Source: Petaurus breviceps papuanus
Taxonomy: Eukaryota > Chordata > Mammalia > Diprotodontia > Petauridae
Assembly: GCA_028583685.1 (NCBI GenBank)
Contig: JAMXIF010000065.1
Coordinates: forward strand, 37,194,323 to 37,258,322
DNA: 64,000 bases
Direction of reading: 5' to 3'
Both the position numbers and the translations under genes were made by a program. Under the pieces are notes generated by a model, which was given only the letters and a program-made list of their open reading frames with translations, was not told the origin of the DNA and made no database searches. Shown here one piece after another: positions 54,730 to 64,000 of the stretch (within the stretch, counting starts at the first letter, position 1; every line of letters begins with the position of its first letter).

Positions 54730-54995
54730 TAGGGGAAGAGAATAAGTATTTGTTGGGCACCTAATATGTGCCAGGCACAGTGCTCAGTGCTGTACAGGTA
54801 TTATCTCAGTTGAATAACCCTGGAAAGTAGGTGCTATTATGATCCCCATTTTACAGTTGAGAAAACTGAGGCAGACAGGTTAAATGACTTGCCCAGGGTC
54901 ACACAGTAAATTCCTGAGGTCAGATTTGAATTCAGATCTTCCTGACTCCAGGTCCAGTACTATCTGCTATGTCACCTAGCTGACTCCTAACCCTA
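54730..54995 (-). repeat. Near full-length MIR/MAR1-like CORE-SINE
   Basis: aatatgtgccaggcacagtgctc, gaaaactgaggcagacagg, gacttgcccagggtcacacag, reversed head gtcacctagctgactcc. Confidence 0.87.
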
Positions 54996-55199
54996 TAAGG
55001 GTATATAGAACAACAATAACAACAAAATTGGAAACAGATTTACTAGGGAAGAATCCCTTCATAGGAGAAGTGGGAAGGATATATTCAGAAATATATCCAT
55101 CAACAGTTTTCAAAAGAGAGATCATCGTTATCTTGGAGAGAGAAGTTTGAGTTGAAAGACAAAGTCAGAAGCCAGGCTGCAAAGGACTGTTGGGAAATG

Positions 55200-56400
55200 G
55201 AGTTAGCATTAATAAATGACCCATTTTTAGGAGTTTGACTGTGAATGGAATATAGGATTATGGATTGAGAGGATGACTGGGTCGAGTGAAATTGTTTTTA
55301 GAATGAGGGAGGCTTCAGAATATTTGGAGGTAGTAGGTAAGAAGCCAAAGGATAAGGAAAAATTGAGGCTGGAAGAAAGAGAATGATTGAGGAGGGAAGC
55401 GTCTGGTAGAGATGAGTCAGGATGGGATTGAGAGCAAAAGGCAGAGAGATTGACCTTTGCAAAGAAAAGAGTCACCATCTTGCACCAGAACCTGGAGCAA
55501 AGGAGATGACAGGGTATGAGAAAGAAGGACTTGGAAGTACAGAATGGGGGGAAGCGAATGTGAGAGGAATGCTTCTCAGTGGAGAAGCCAAGTCTTCTAC
55601 TGGGGTGGTGGGGAGAGGTGGTGGTGTAAGAAGTTTGAGGAAAGGGGAAAGTTTGGAGTTGCAGCTGTGGAGAGTCATACACAGTCAGTCTGTGACAAAG
55701 AAAAGGATTCCCTTGGAGCAATCAGATCTAGCTGAGATAAGATAAGTTTCCAGGTAAGCAGGGTTGTGGAGTCTTCAGCAGCATGTAAACAGGAATCGTG
55801 AAGGTAAATGATGAAGATAATCCAACACTGGGGTTTGGCAAGATTTGACTGGTGGTAGGACAAGGGGATAATGAATTCAAGTGTAATTAATAGTATACGG
55901 TTGGATTGTCAGCTCTACTGTCAAGACTTTGAAGAGAGGGAAGCGAACCTAGAGATGAGAGACAGACTAGAAAAACAAGGCGGGAAGAAGAATGGCCGTC
56001 ATTGTAAAGAAGGTTTGGAAGTACAGGGCAGGCCCCGAAAGAACCAATGTACAGCCCCCTAATGAGGGGGATTTATGAAATGTTATCAAATAGGGTTCTG
56101 AGGCAGCGAGAAAGAAGAAAGGATAGAAGGTTGTAGGCTGTAGAATTTCAGAGTTCTGGATAATGGAAGTGAATATTTTTTTTAGGCAATGGTCAGATCA
56201 TGTGTATTACCATCACTGTGTATGACCAAGATGGAAGGAAGATAGAGACTGAGTGAATTTAGGAGGTTGATGAACTGGTTATTAGAGAGCATGTTGATGT
56301 GTATATTGAAGTACCCAAGAATGAGGGCAGAGATTGTTATGGAAAGATGGACTGAACCAAGTACTTGATATTTTAAAAAAGGAGAGAATGACCTGGAGAC
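55200..56400 (-). mobile_element. L2 ORF2 endonuclease-region fragment
   Basis: Reverse reading near 56,310-56,270 gives ALILGYFNIHI, which matches the L2 endonuclease LLGDFNIH block. The purine-rich + strand (about 55,200-56,400) is its coding complement. The 164-codon open frame on - at 55,227-55,721 is part of this. Confidence 0.6.
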
Positions 56401-57289
56401 CAGAGACCAGCTACGAGAAATTGGACCCTTGGATAAAGGTGTATGTGTTAAATCCCAAAGGAAGAGGTTCTGAAGGATGACTTTAGAAATGGGAAGGAGG
56501 GTGATCAGGGAAACAGTGCTTCCTGGGAAGAGTCATGTTTCCTTCAGTGTAAGAAGACAGAAAATGAAATGAAGAGACCAAGAAAAAAGGAGACTTTATA
56601 AATAGTAGAATGGGGGTTCCAGGGGATAGGATGGAATAGGAGGGCGAAGGAAGATATGGGGTGAAAAGGGGTAGGGCTGAGGAGAACGGGAGTAAGAATG
56701 TGAGGAGAGGGAGGAGGGCAAGTTTTTACCTTCCTGGGTGTTTACCTTGAGTTACAGAGATGGCAGAGCAAATTATAAGATCATTTTACAGAGAAGGAAA
56801 ATGTGAGAGTTTGAGGCATGGCAAAAAAAAAAAAATACCATAATACCATTGACCTTCTGGTGTCCAAGAATCTGTAAGTAGCTGTTCTTCCTCACTCCCC
56901 CAATATCCTCATGCACTGAGGCTCAGTGTGTGATGACTTCAGCCCCTGTTGGAAAATCCCTCTGTTACCATCGCCCTCTTTGACCCAAGCACCTAAAAGC
57001 CCAGGCCCAAGATAGAGGAGAACCCTGGGTGATAACATTTTATAAATCCCTTCATTATTAGTGGAGGCTTACATTAGTAGGCAGGAGGCTGTATGACTAT
57101 GTTGGTTTCTTGGGGTCCTGCCCTGGACTTGCAGGGCCCTATGGGAGCTGTTGGGTGTCCCCATGGTAATGGCTACATCTGCTTCTCCGACCTGTAGGCC
57201 AAGTGTTAGGCAATGCTAACATGAATGTTGTGTTAACTCTCATCCACATCAAGGACTTTCTAAAGCACTCATTCATACTCAAACATACC
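56401..57289. other. Unclassified purine-rich stretch
   Basis: May continue the L2 to about 56,750. Nothing recognised beyond. Confidence 0.3.
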
Positions 57290-57430
57290 TGCTGTGTTAT
57301 GTACTTACGACCTGTGTGATCTTGGGCAAATCAGCTTCTCCGGATTTCAGTTTCCTCATCTTTCAAGTGAGGAGATTGGACTAGATGATCTCCGAGGCCC
57401 TTTTAAGTCTAAATCCTATGATCCTTTGAT
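57290..57430 (+). repeat. MIR-like SINE
   Basis: gacctgtgtgatcttgggcaa, tttcagtttcctcatctttc, gattggactagatgatctcc. Confidence 0.8.
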
Positions 57431-58519
57431 CCCACTTCTGAGTATTAGTAGTTTTATCATCCTCATGATCATACAGGCATAACCATGACATAAAGAGATT
57501 AAGTGATTGGTGTAAGGTGAATCGACAGAACTACAAAGTTTCCAAAAGCCTGTGGTCCCTGTCGAGTTGCTAGGCTGACAGTGTATCTGAGGGTGTGTCC
57601 TGGGCATGGCCACATGGGAGGAATTCAGGGAGCGTCTGACCAGCTTTCCTGACATTCCTTCTAGGTGTCCAGCCCTGCTGCTTAAGGCCCAGGTGCTGCT
57701 CCCAGACCAGGGGGCAGCTCTTCCAAGCCGGGACTGCTCTGGGGCTCAACATTCACATCTCCATTGGTGCCAATTAGAGCTTTTAACCCTTGATGGCTAG
57801 TGAAGTTAGCGTGAAGGCAGAAGAGGAAAAGACACTATCTCTATACACAGTTACTGCCTTTTTAAGAGGGCAGCTAAGGTGCCCAGATATCTTCTCCCTC
57901 AGGGGATGCAGGTGTGCAGTTATTTTTCTTTAATCATTCACATAAATTAAAACCTATTCCTTTGCATTAAAAAAAAGTACAGCTCCACCCTACATGTTTT
58001 ATTGCCAAGCAGTGGCTTTGAACGTCTGCTTCATTGAAGGGTGATAAACGAGAGGATTTTCCAGGTTAGGGTGGTGCCCTTAACCACAGGGAGAACATGA
58101 GGCTGATAAGGGGTACAGGTGGAGGAAGCCACTGGAGAACAGCGTGGGAGTCCGGTAGTGACCTTGGCTGCAGCACTGCCTGAAGCTGGGCCCGAGTGCT
58201 TCCCTCCTCCCTCACCCCCATGAAGGGGACGACTAAGCAGCATGGGGCTCTGCTTCCACACTGGATCCCAGGAGTGGGTGGGGTACAAATGGGTCTTTAC
58301 AAAGGACTTTGAAATGTGGGGACAAGTTGTAACTTCACATATCCTCACAGGCAGGTGCCTGTGCATTTATATGTACAGGGTAGGCCAGTATTCTTCAGCC
58401 CTTGAATTAACCTCGTCCCTCCCTGACTTTAGAGTTTGCTTTTAGGCAAATACCTGAACCCATGCAAGAAAATACAAGGCATCCCTAAAGTCTCAGTACA
58501 GTTCGCAGCTATTAAAGCT
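57431..58519. other. Unclassified stretch
   Basis: About 1.1 kb without a recognised repeat or exon. A T-rich A8 run lies at 57,970. Confidence 0.3.
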
Positions 58520-58700
58520 TAAATCAACTTAAGATCATAGGATACACAATCTGGAGCTGGCAGGACCCTCTGAGGGGAAGGTGCCCAACCTTGCTATGTG
58601 CAAGAGGATACCAGGGATGTCCTAAGGAGGTGAAGTCCTCCCAGAAGGGTGGGGCCAGGACTCAAGCCCAAGGCGCTTTCCACTCCATTACTTAGTCTCT
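58520..58700 (-). repeat. MIR-like SINE
   Basis: taagatcataggatacacaatc, gagctggcaggaccctctg, gtggggccaggactcaagcc. Confidence 0.65.
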
Positions 58701-58899
58701 TCTCATCCAGGATGACAGGAGCACTTTGATTCTTAACAGTTGGAAAAGCATTTCCAGCAAGGTCTTTCACACTGAACTATGCTGGACGAAGGGGTAATAA
58801 GATTTCATCTCAATGACATCTCTCAAATATCGCCACCCCCCACCAGCACACACACAGACACACATACCACTCTAATGCAGGCCCTTGTCATGGAATGCC
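58701..58899. other. Spacer with (CA)n
   Basis: Short CA-rich run at 58,846-58,866; otherwise nothing recognised. Confidence 0.4.
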
Positions 58900-59480
58900 T
58901 CCTAGGTTGCAGGAGCTGCTGATGGGTCTGCCTGTCTCAAGTCTCTCCCCCACTTCAGTCCATCCTCCATTCAGCTGCCAAAGTGATTTCCCTAAAATGC
59001 AAGTCTGACCACATCTTTCCCCTACACAATAAATTCCAGTGGCTTCCTTTTGCCTCCAGGAGCAAATACAAAATCCTTTGTGTGATATTCAAAGTCCTCA
59101 GTAACCTAGCCACTTTTCCAGTCTTCTTATAACCTAGTCTCTGCCACATACATGTGGAGCCCCAGTCACAGGCCTCCTGGCTATTCCTTGAACAAAACAC
59201 TCCCTCTCACAGCCCCAGGCATTTTTTCTGACTCCCCCTGGTGTGGAATGCTTTCCTTCCTTATCTCTGCCTTCTGGATTCCCTGACTTCCTTTCAGTCC
59301 CAACTTAAATCCCATCTTCCACAGCAACTTTCCCAATCTCTCCTACTTCTGGTACTTTCTCTCTTTTAATTATTTCTTATTTTTCCTATATATAAGTTAT
59401 TTGTACATATTTCTTTGCTTGTTGTCTTCCCCATTAGATTGTAAAACCCTTGAGGGCAGAGACTGCCTTAGCCTGACATT
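58900..59480 (+). mobile_element. L2 LINE 3' end
   Basis: Close to the L2 consensus in order: ctgcctgtctcaagtctctccc, ccatcctccattcagctgcc, ccagtggcttccttttgcctc, tggaatgctttccttcc, and ttagattgtaaaacccttgagggcagag. Confidence 0.85.
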
Positions 59481-59496
59481 TTTGTCACCTTACTTG

Positions 59497-62400
59497 AATA
59501 ATTCCAAATTGCTTTCCAAAATAGTTGTGCATTTCACAGCTCCACCAACAATCCATTAATGTGCCTATCTTTCCACACACTCTCCAACACTGTTGATGCT
59601 TTTTTTTTTTTTTTGCCATTTGTCAGCCTTAGGGTTGTTTTGATTTATACTTCATTTGTTATTACTGATTTGAAGCTTTTTTCATATGGTCATGAATATT
59701 TTGTAGTTCTTTTGAAAATGGTTTATTTATGTCCTTTGGTTATTTATCTATTGGGGAATGGCTATGAGGCATATATTATCAATTGTTTATATATCTTGGA
59801 TACCAAATATTTATCAGGGAAATTTGATACATTCCCCCCCCCCCCACGCACATACTCTACCACTTGTCTGAACAAAAGCTTTTCAGTTTCAAGTAATCAA
59901 AGTTGTTTATCTTTTGTAATTGCCTCTTGCTTGGTTAAGAATACATTTCCTCCTGATAGCTATGGGAGGCATAAGATTTGTTTCTCTTCTAATTTTTATT
60001 AGTATTATCTTCAATATTAAAGTCATTCATTTAGAATGTATCATGGAGTGTGGTATAAGATGTTGGTCTAAGCTTAGTTTCTGCCAGATTACTTTCCCAG
60101 ACTAGTTTTCCCAGTAGTTTTTATACAATAGGATGTTTTTCCCTAGGTAATTTATGTGTTCCACTTTATCAGCCATTGAGTTATTGAGTTTAATTGTCTG
60201 TGAATCTCCTTTGTCTAATCTGTTCCATTGATCTATTTCTCTAGCCTTTAATTCTTTTTTCATTTAATTGGATTGTTTAATCCATTTATATTTAAAGTTA
60301 TGAGTTAGGTTTATATTTTCCTCCAGCTGTCTCTAAAATTGTTTTTTTAAGTTATGATTTTTTTCCCCTCTTCTGTTACAAAAACAGTATTTTTGTTCTT
60401 TCAGTTGCTTTAATCTTTTTTTTTTTTAAGGTGGCCCTTTTCCTACTGCTTCTCTTCCCCTTACCCATGATTTCCTCTTCTTACTTGTTACCCATTTCAC
60501 CTTAGAGCTCTCCTGCTTTTATCTGGTTATATATTTCTTCCCCCTCTTTTTTCCTCTTAGTCAGTCAAGTAGATTCTTTTCCCTCTTCTCTTCAGCTAGT
60601 CCTGTTCATTAGTTTTTAAAATTTCATTTCTTAGCATCCCTTTTCAAAAAGGATTTCTCTCTCTTTGTTATCTCTATTTTTGTTTACTCTAGACATTCCC
60701 TGATTCATGATCCCTATAGTTATGAGTCTCCCTCTTTTCTCTGTATTCTTCATATAATCGAAGCTTCCAAGGTATCCATTCTAGACTCTTCCCTCTAGGT
60801 ACTTTCTGCCACTGTCTTGTAGGTCTTACTTCATGAATTCCTTTTCTGTTGGGCCTCATTCCCAGAAAAGTGCCAATTATTGCAGGTCTGAGAGAGTCTG
60901 CTGCCCCATGGTAGGGACCCTCCCCCTACCCCACCTTCTCATGTTGACTTTTTTCTTCTACTTTTGCTTGAAAATCTTTCTCCTGTGTCTATGCTCTCCC
61001 ACTCCTTCAGATGCCAATTGCACCCACGGGTTCTACCTCCCTTTCCCACAGGACAAGTAGACTTTTTCTGGCGCCAAATCCCTCAGGCTTCATCCAGTGT
61101 AAGGTCTTCACCTCCCTTTTCCCATAGGAGCTTTCATCAGTGGAACCCCTTCCCACCTCCAAAGTAAGTCTTTTTTTATCCACCTGTTTTTCAATCTTTC
61201 CCCCTTCTTCCATACTCTGAAGGCTCTTTTCTTTTTGAGACCACAGAGATCACCTTCCCCTCATTGCTAGCCCTAGATTTGACCCTGGTACATCACGCAC
61301 ATCTGTCTATTCCCCTGTTCCCCTTCCATCTCTTTATGTACCCTTTCATGTTGTTACGTAGTACCACGAAAGAAGCATTGGTTCACCCATAGGCTTCTGT
61401 CACCAGGTTTTTTCCATAATACCCCCTGTCCACGTCTTCACTATCACCTCCTCTTGACTTCTACCTTCACTACTGTCTTTTTGTGTACATTTAGAAAGAA
61501 TGGTCTTTCTGTGGTTACTCTGTTGCTTTTGCTGTCCTTGCCTACTGCATTTATTCCTGTATTTCTATTGTTTGGGGTGTTTGAGAAGCAAATAATTTCT
61601 TCCATTCTAGTTTTCTTTCTAGAACTGTTTTAAATTCTTCTTTATTATTGAATATCCAACTCAGATTTGCAGTATGGGGCTCCCTGAGCTCCATTGCTCT
61701 CCAGAACATATTATTCCATTTCCTCCTCCTTTTTCTAGTGGGTATGGAACAGTCTTGAGTTATTTGAATGTTCTCACCTTTGCATTTGAAGGTCTTTCTC
61801 CCGATGGCTTACAGAACTTGTTGTTCCTGAATTGAATTGTTACATTTAACCACTATGTGTCTTGGAGTTTATGGCCTTGGATTTTGTTTTTTCTGGAGGC
61901 AATTGTGAATTCTTCCAAGTGGATAATATAGATAATGAAATCTATATTCAGATGTTCTGGGCAGTTGCCTTATGTTGTTTCCTTCATGTGGTGTCGTTTT
62001 ATTTTGTTTTGTTTTTGTCCTGTTGTGTTCTTCTGGGAGACCTATGATCCTTAGGTTGTCTTTGCACATCCTGTCTCCAAGATCAGTAGGTTTTGCTTAT
62101 ATAGAGAGCATATTTTTTTAAAATGTTATTGCTTTTTGTTTCTCTTCTAGATTGTCCTTAACTTCTGCGTTTTTACAGTCCCAGTCCATTCTTCTCTTCT
62201 TTGTTTCTTTGTGATGAATCTGCTATTGTAGATTCAAGTTTTTCTATTTTGTTTATTATTTTTTGCTGTCTAGGACATAAAATCTGCTCTCATAATTCTC
62301 ATTTCTCTTTTAAAACACTCAGGAATGGCATGTTGTATGTAGTTCTATGTTCTCCACAGGGTCCTTTGTCTCATTAAATGTTGGATCATTTTCTTTTGTT

Positions 62401-63170
62401 TTGTAGTATTTTTTTTAAAGATGCCTGAACTCATTTGCCAAATCTAGAGGCCATATTTCTTTCTGTTGTTATTGTTTTTCCCATTGATTTATCTGTTTAC
62501 GTTCAAGATCTTTGAGTTTTTTCCTTCCTGAAATGTTTGGTGCTTTCAGTCTTTTTTCTTCCTGATTTTCCTTATCACTCACTTCCTGATTCCCTCCTTT
62601 TCTGATTGTGATTTCCTTGGGGGCTGGATGGATCTCAAAGTGTCTTAGCCTCCTCCATCACTGAGCAGTTAATTCATAGTTCAACAGCTTAGGACCTTGC
62701 CTCAGCTGACTTTTGAGTGGCCAGAACTGACCCCAGCTAGGTGTTGTGCTGTTTCCCTAGGCTTGGTGTAGAGTGCTGCACAACCCCCCACATGGATGGG
62801 TCCCATCCTGGTGGCTTGTTCCACTCCTTCTGTTCCTCACTTCTCAGGCCTTGGACCAGTAGATCTCAGCTTTGCAGCACTGGTGCTTCTGGGTTGCAGC
62901 CCCAAATAGACTTTTACTCCTGAAGGGCTGTGGCCAACCTGGCTGTCACCCAAGCAGACTTCCACAGCCTGCAGCTATAATCTCCATGACATTGAAAAGA
63001 GAGGGGAATAGTACCAGCTTATAGGGATAGGTTTTGATGTAAGCCTGTGTTGTATTGTTGGGTCTGCTACTATAGCCTGTTGCTGGTAGTATGGGAAGTG
63101 GGAGGTGGGTGCTGAGTGAGTACTGGGTCAGTAAGCCTCAGTGTCTGGGTTTTTTCCCTCTTCTTTTGGA
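59497..63170 (-). mobile_element. Old L1 with ORF1, long spacer and internally deleted ORF2
   Basis: Read on -: 5'UTR-like G/C-richer DNA from 63,170, ORF1 region at about 62,400-61,600 (NLRIIGLPEE at about 62,060; NMFWRAMELREPH then WIFNNKEEFKTVLERK at about 61,710-61,620), an unusual 1.3-kb purine-rich spacer (61,590-60,310), the ORF2 start TLNINGLNNPIK at about 60,300, and then directly IDQWNRL from the distal ORF2, followed by GTLMDCWWSCEMH near 59,560. The endonuclease and RT core are missing and the 3'UTR is absent. C12 at 59,834-59,845. Multiple frame breaks; inactive. Confidence 0.7.
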
Positions 63171-63185
63171 TTCTAGTTCACCTAC

Positions 63186-63497
63186 CAGGGATGGCAAACC
63201 TATGGCCCTCTAGGTCCTCAAGAGGGGCCCCTTAGGCACGGCTAGATGGAGCAGTGAATAGAGCACCAGCCCTGGAGTCAGGAGGACCTGAGTTCAAATC
63301 GGCCTCAGACACTTAACACTAACTAGCCATGTAACCTTGGGCAAGTCACTTAATCCCAATTGCCTTGTCTTCCCCCTCCAAAATGCAAAAAGTAAAACAA
63401 AAACAAAGATGAGGCTACTCCTTTAAAAAAAAAAGAGGGGCCCCTTAACTGAATCTAAATTTCACAGAGCAAATCCCCTTGCAGGTTCTGCACCCCT
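63186..63497. mobile_element. hAT-like MITE split by a SINE
   Basis: Ends cagggatggcaaacc and ggttctgcacccct are inverted; interior phrases tggccctctaggtcctcaag and acagagcaaatccccttg occur. Same family as the mini-element at 26,306. No clear TSD. Confidence 0.6.
63235..63433 (+). repeat. tRNA-headed SINE with A tail inside the MITE
   Basis: Head ggctagatggagcagtg, gagcaccagccctggagtc, ggaggacctgagttcaaatc, then tgggcaagtcacttaatccc and a terminal A run. Flanks agaggggcccctta at 63,221-63,234 and 63,434-63,447 are identical (14 bp). The poly(A) tail and the TSD are typical of L1-driven insertion. Confidence 0.92.
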
Positions 63498-63689
63498 ATA
63501 CCTAGACCGTGGAGACAGTTGAAATTGCTTTATCTTTGGTGTATAATGTCTGTTTTGGAAAGGTGTGAGAGGTTGTGGGGATCAGAAAAACTGTCTAGTT
63601 CACCAGCTTGTTGCTCACATTAGCAACATTATTTAAAAAAAAACTTTTGCTATTAATCAAGATGACACGTTTATAAAAGTTAAACAAAA
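63498..63689. other. Unclassified spacer
   Basis: No feature recognised. Confidence 0.3.
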
Positions 63690-63800
63690 AAAGGGCGGCA
63701 TCATGGTGCAATGGCTGGAGAGCTGGCTCTGGAGTTTGGAAGACCTGGGTTCAAGAGCTACCTTTGATACATAAGCAGAAGATGCTTAGTCTAGACCTTC
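63690..63800 (+). repeat. tRNA-headed SINE fragment, second type
   Basis: gggcggcatcatggtgcaatgg, gagctggctctggagtttgg, gacctgggttcaagagc. Similar in type to the copy at 36,275. The remaining 200 bp to the window end is unclassified. Confidence 0.6.
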
Positions 63801-64000
63801 CACTTCTACAAACTAACTGAAAGTTAAAAAAAAATTATACCAACCCTATTTGAATAAAAAGCAGAAAATTTCAAGTAGCCCCAGGGAGCAGTCCTTCAGT
63901 AGGTTCTAAATACATTGTCAATCAACTTATCTAAAAGTACAAAGTCTTGACCATTGGAAAAACAATTCGTGTTTCTATTCAAAGCATATCATTAATGGAA

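Noticed and set aside
55227-55721. 164-codon - open frame as a gene
   Set aside because: It lies in an L2 endonuclease-region relic and has no start context or splice structure.

Overview
This window looks like nuclear DNA from a mammal, most probably a marsupial. There are no prokaryotic gene arrays, and almost everything readable is interspersed repeats. The evidence for a marsupial is the mixture: tRNA-headed SINEs whose core ends in a run of acaacaa, very dense MIR-like CORE-SINEs, long L2 and L3/CR1 relics, a BovB/RTE-type LINE, and L1 copies whose 5' end carries a gtcaagatggcgg-type start. The species cannot be told from the sequence. Family names for the repeats come from remembered consensus sequences, not from a search.

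Only one host gene is visible. A CpG island at about 21,080-22,300 contains a 5' exon on the + strand. Its reading frame starts at 21,399 or 21,465 and ends at a splice donor after 21,510. The start region overlaps a perfect 14-bp RFX X-box palindrome (21,393-21,406), which points to a cilium-related or RFX-controlled gene. I do not recognise the protein and see no second exon, so most of 21.5-64 kb may be a large first intron. That last step is inference.

Layout. 0-12.7 kb: MIR, tRNA-SINE, L2 and L3 fragments, including a dimeric SINE at 2.3 kb. 13.4-15.1 kb: an L1 copy with only a 5'UTR and ORF1, with its own target-site duplication, lying inside unclassified DNA (12.7-16.7 kb). 16.7-21 kb: L3, L2 split by an RTE-tailed retroposon, and a 5'-truncated L1. 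21-22.3 kb: the promoter and first exon. 22.4-42 kb: sparser repeats, with repeat-poor stretches at 28.5-30.5 and 40.9-42.1 kb. 42.4-48.5 kb: a nest of elements, L2 containing an RTE that contains an L1, plus further inserts. 48.5-59.5 kb: L2, L3, L1 and SINE fragments. 59.5-63.2 kb: an old, internally deleted L1. 63.2-63.5 kb: a small hAT-like DNA element split by a SINE.

The gene content gives no operon-like logic. The information here is mainly a record of insertions that can be ordered by nesting. I found no convincing endogenous retrovirus, no CRISPR array and no functional tRNA or rRNA gene. Nothing supports a previously undescribed biochemical system. The best leads are the X-box promoter, the ORF1-only L1, the dimeric SINE and the short DNA elements with TA-centred 8-bp target duplications.
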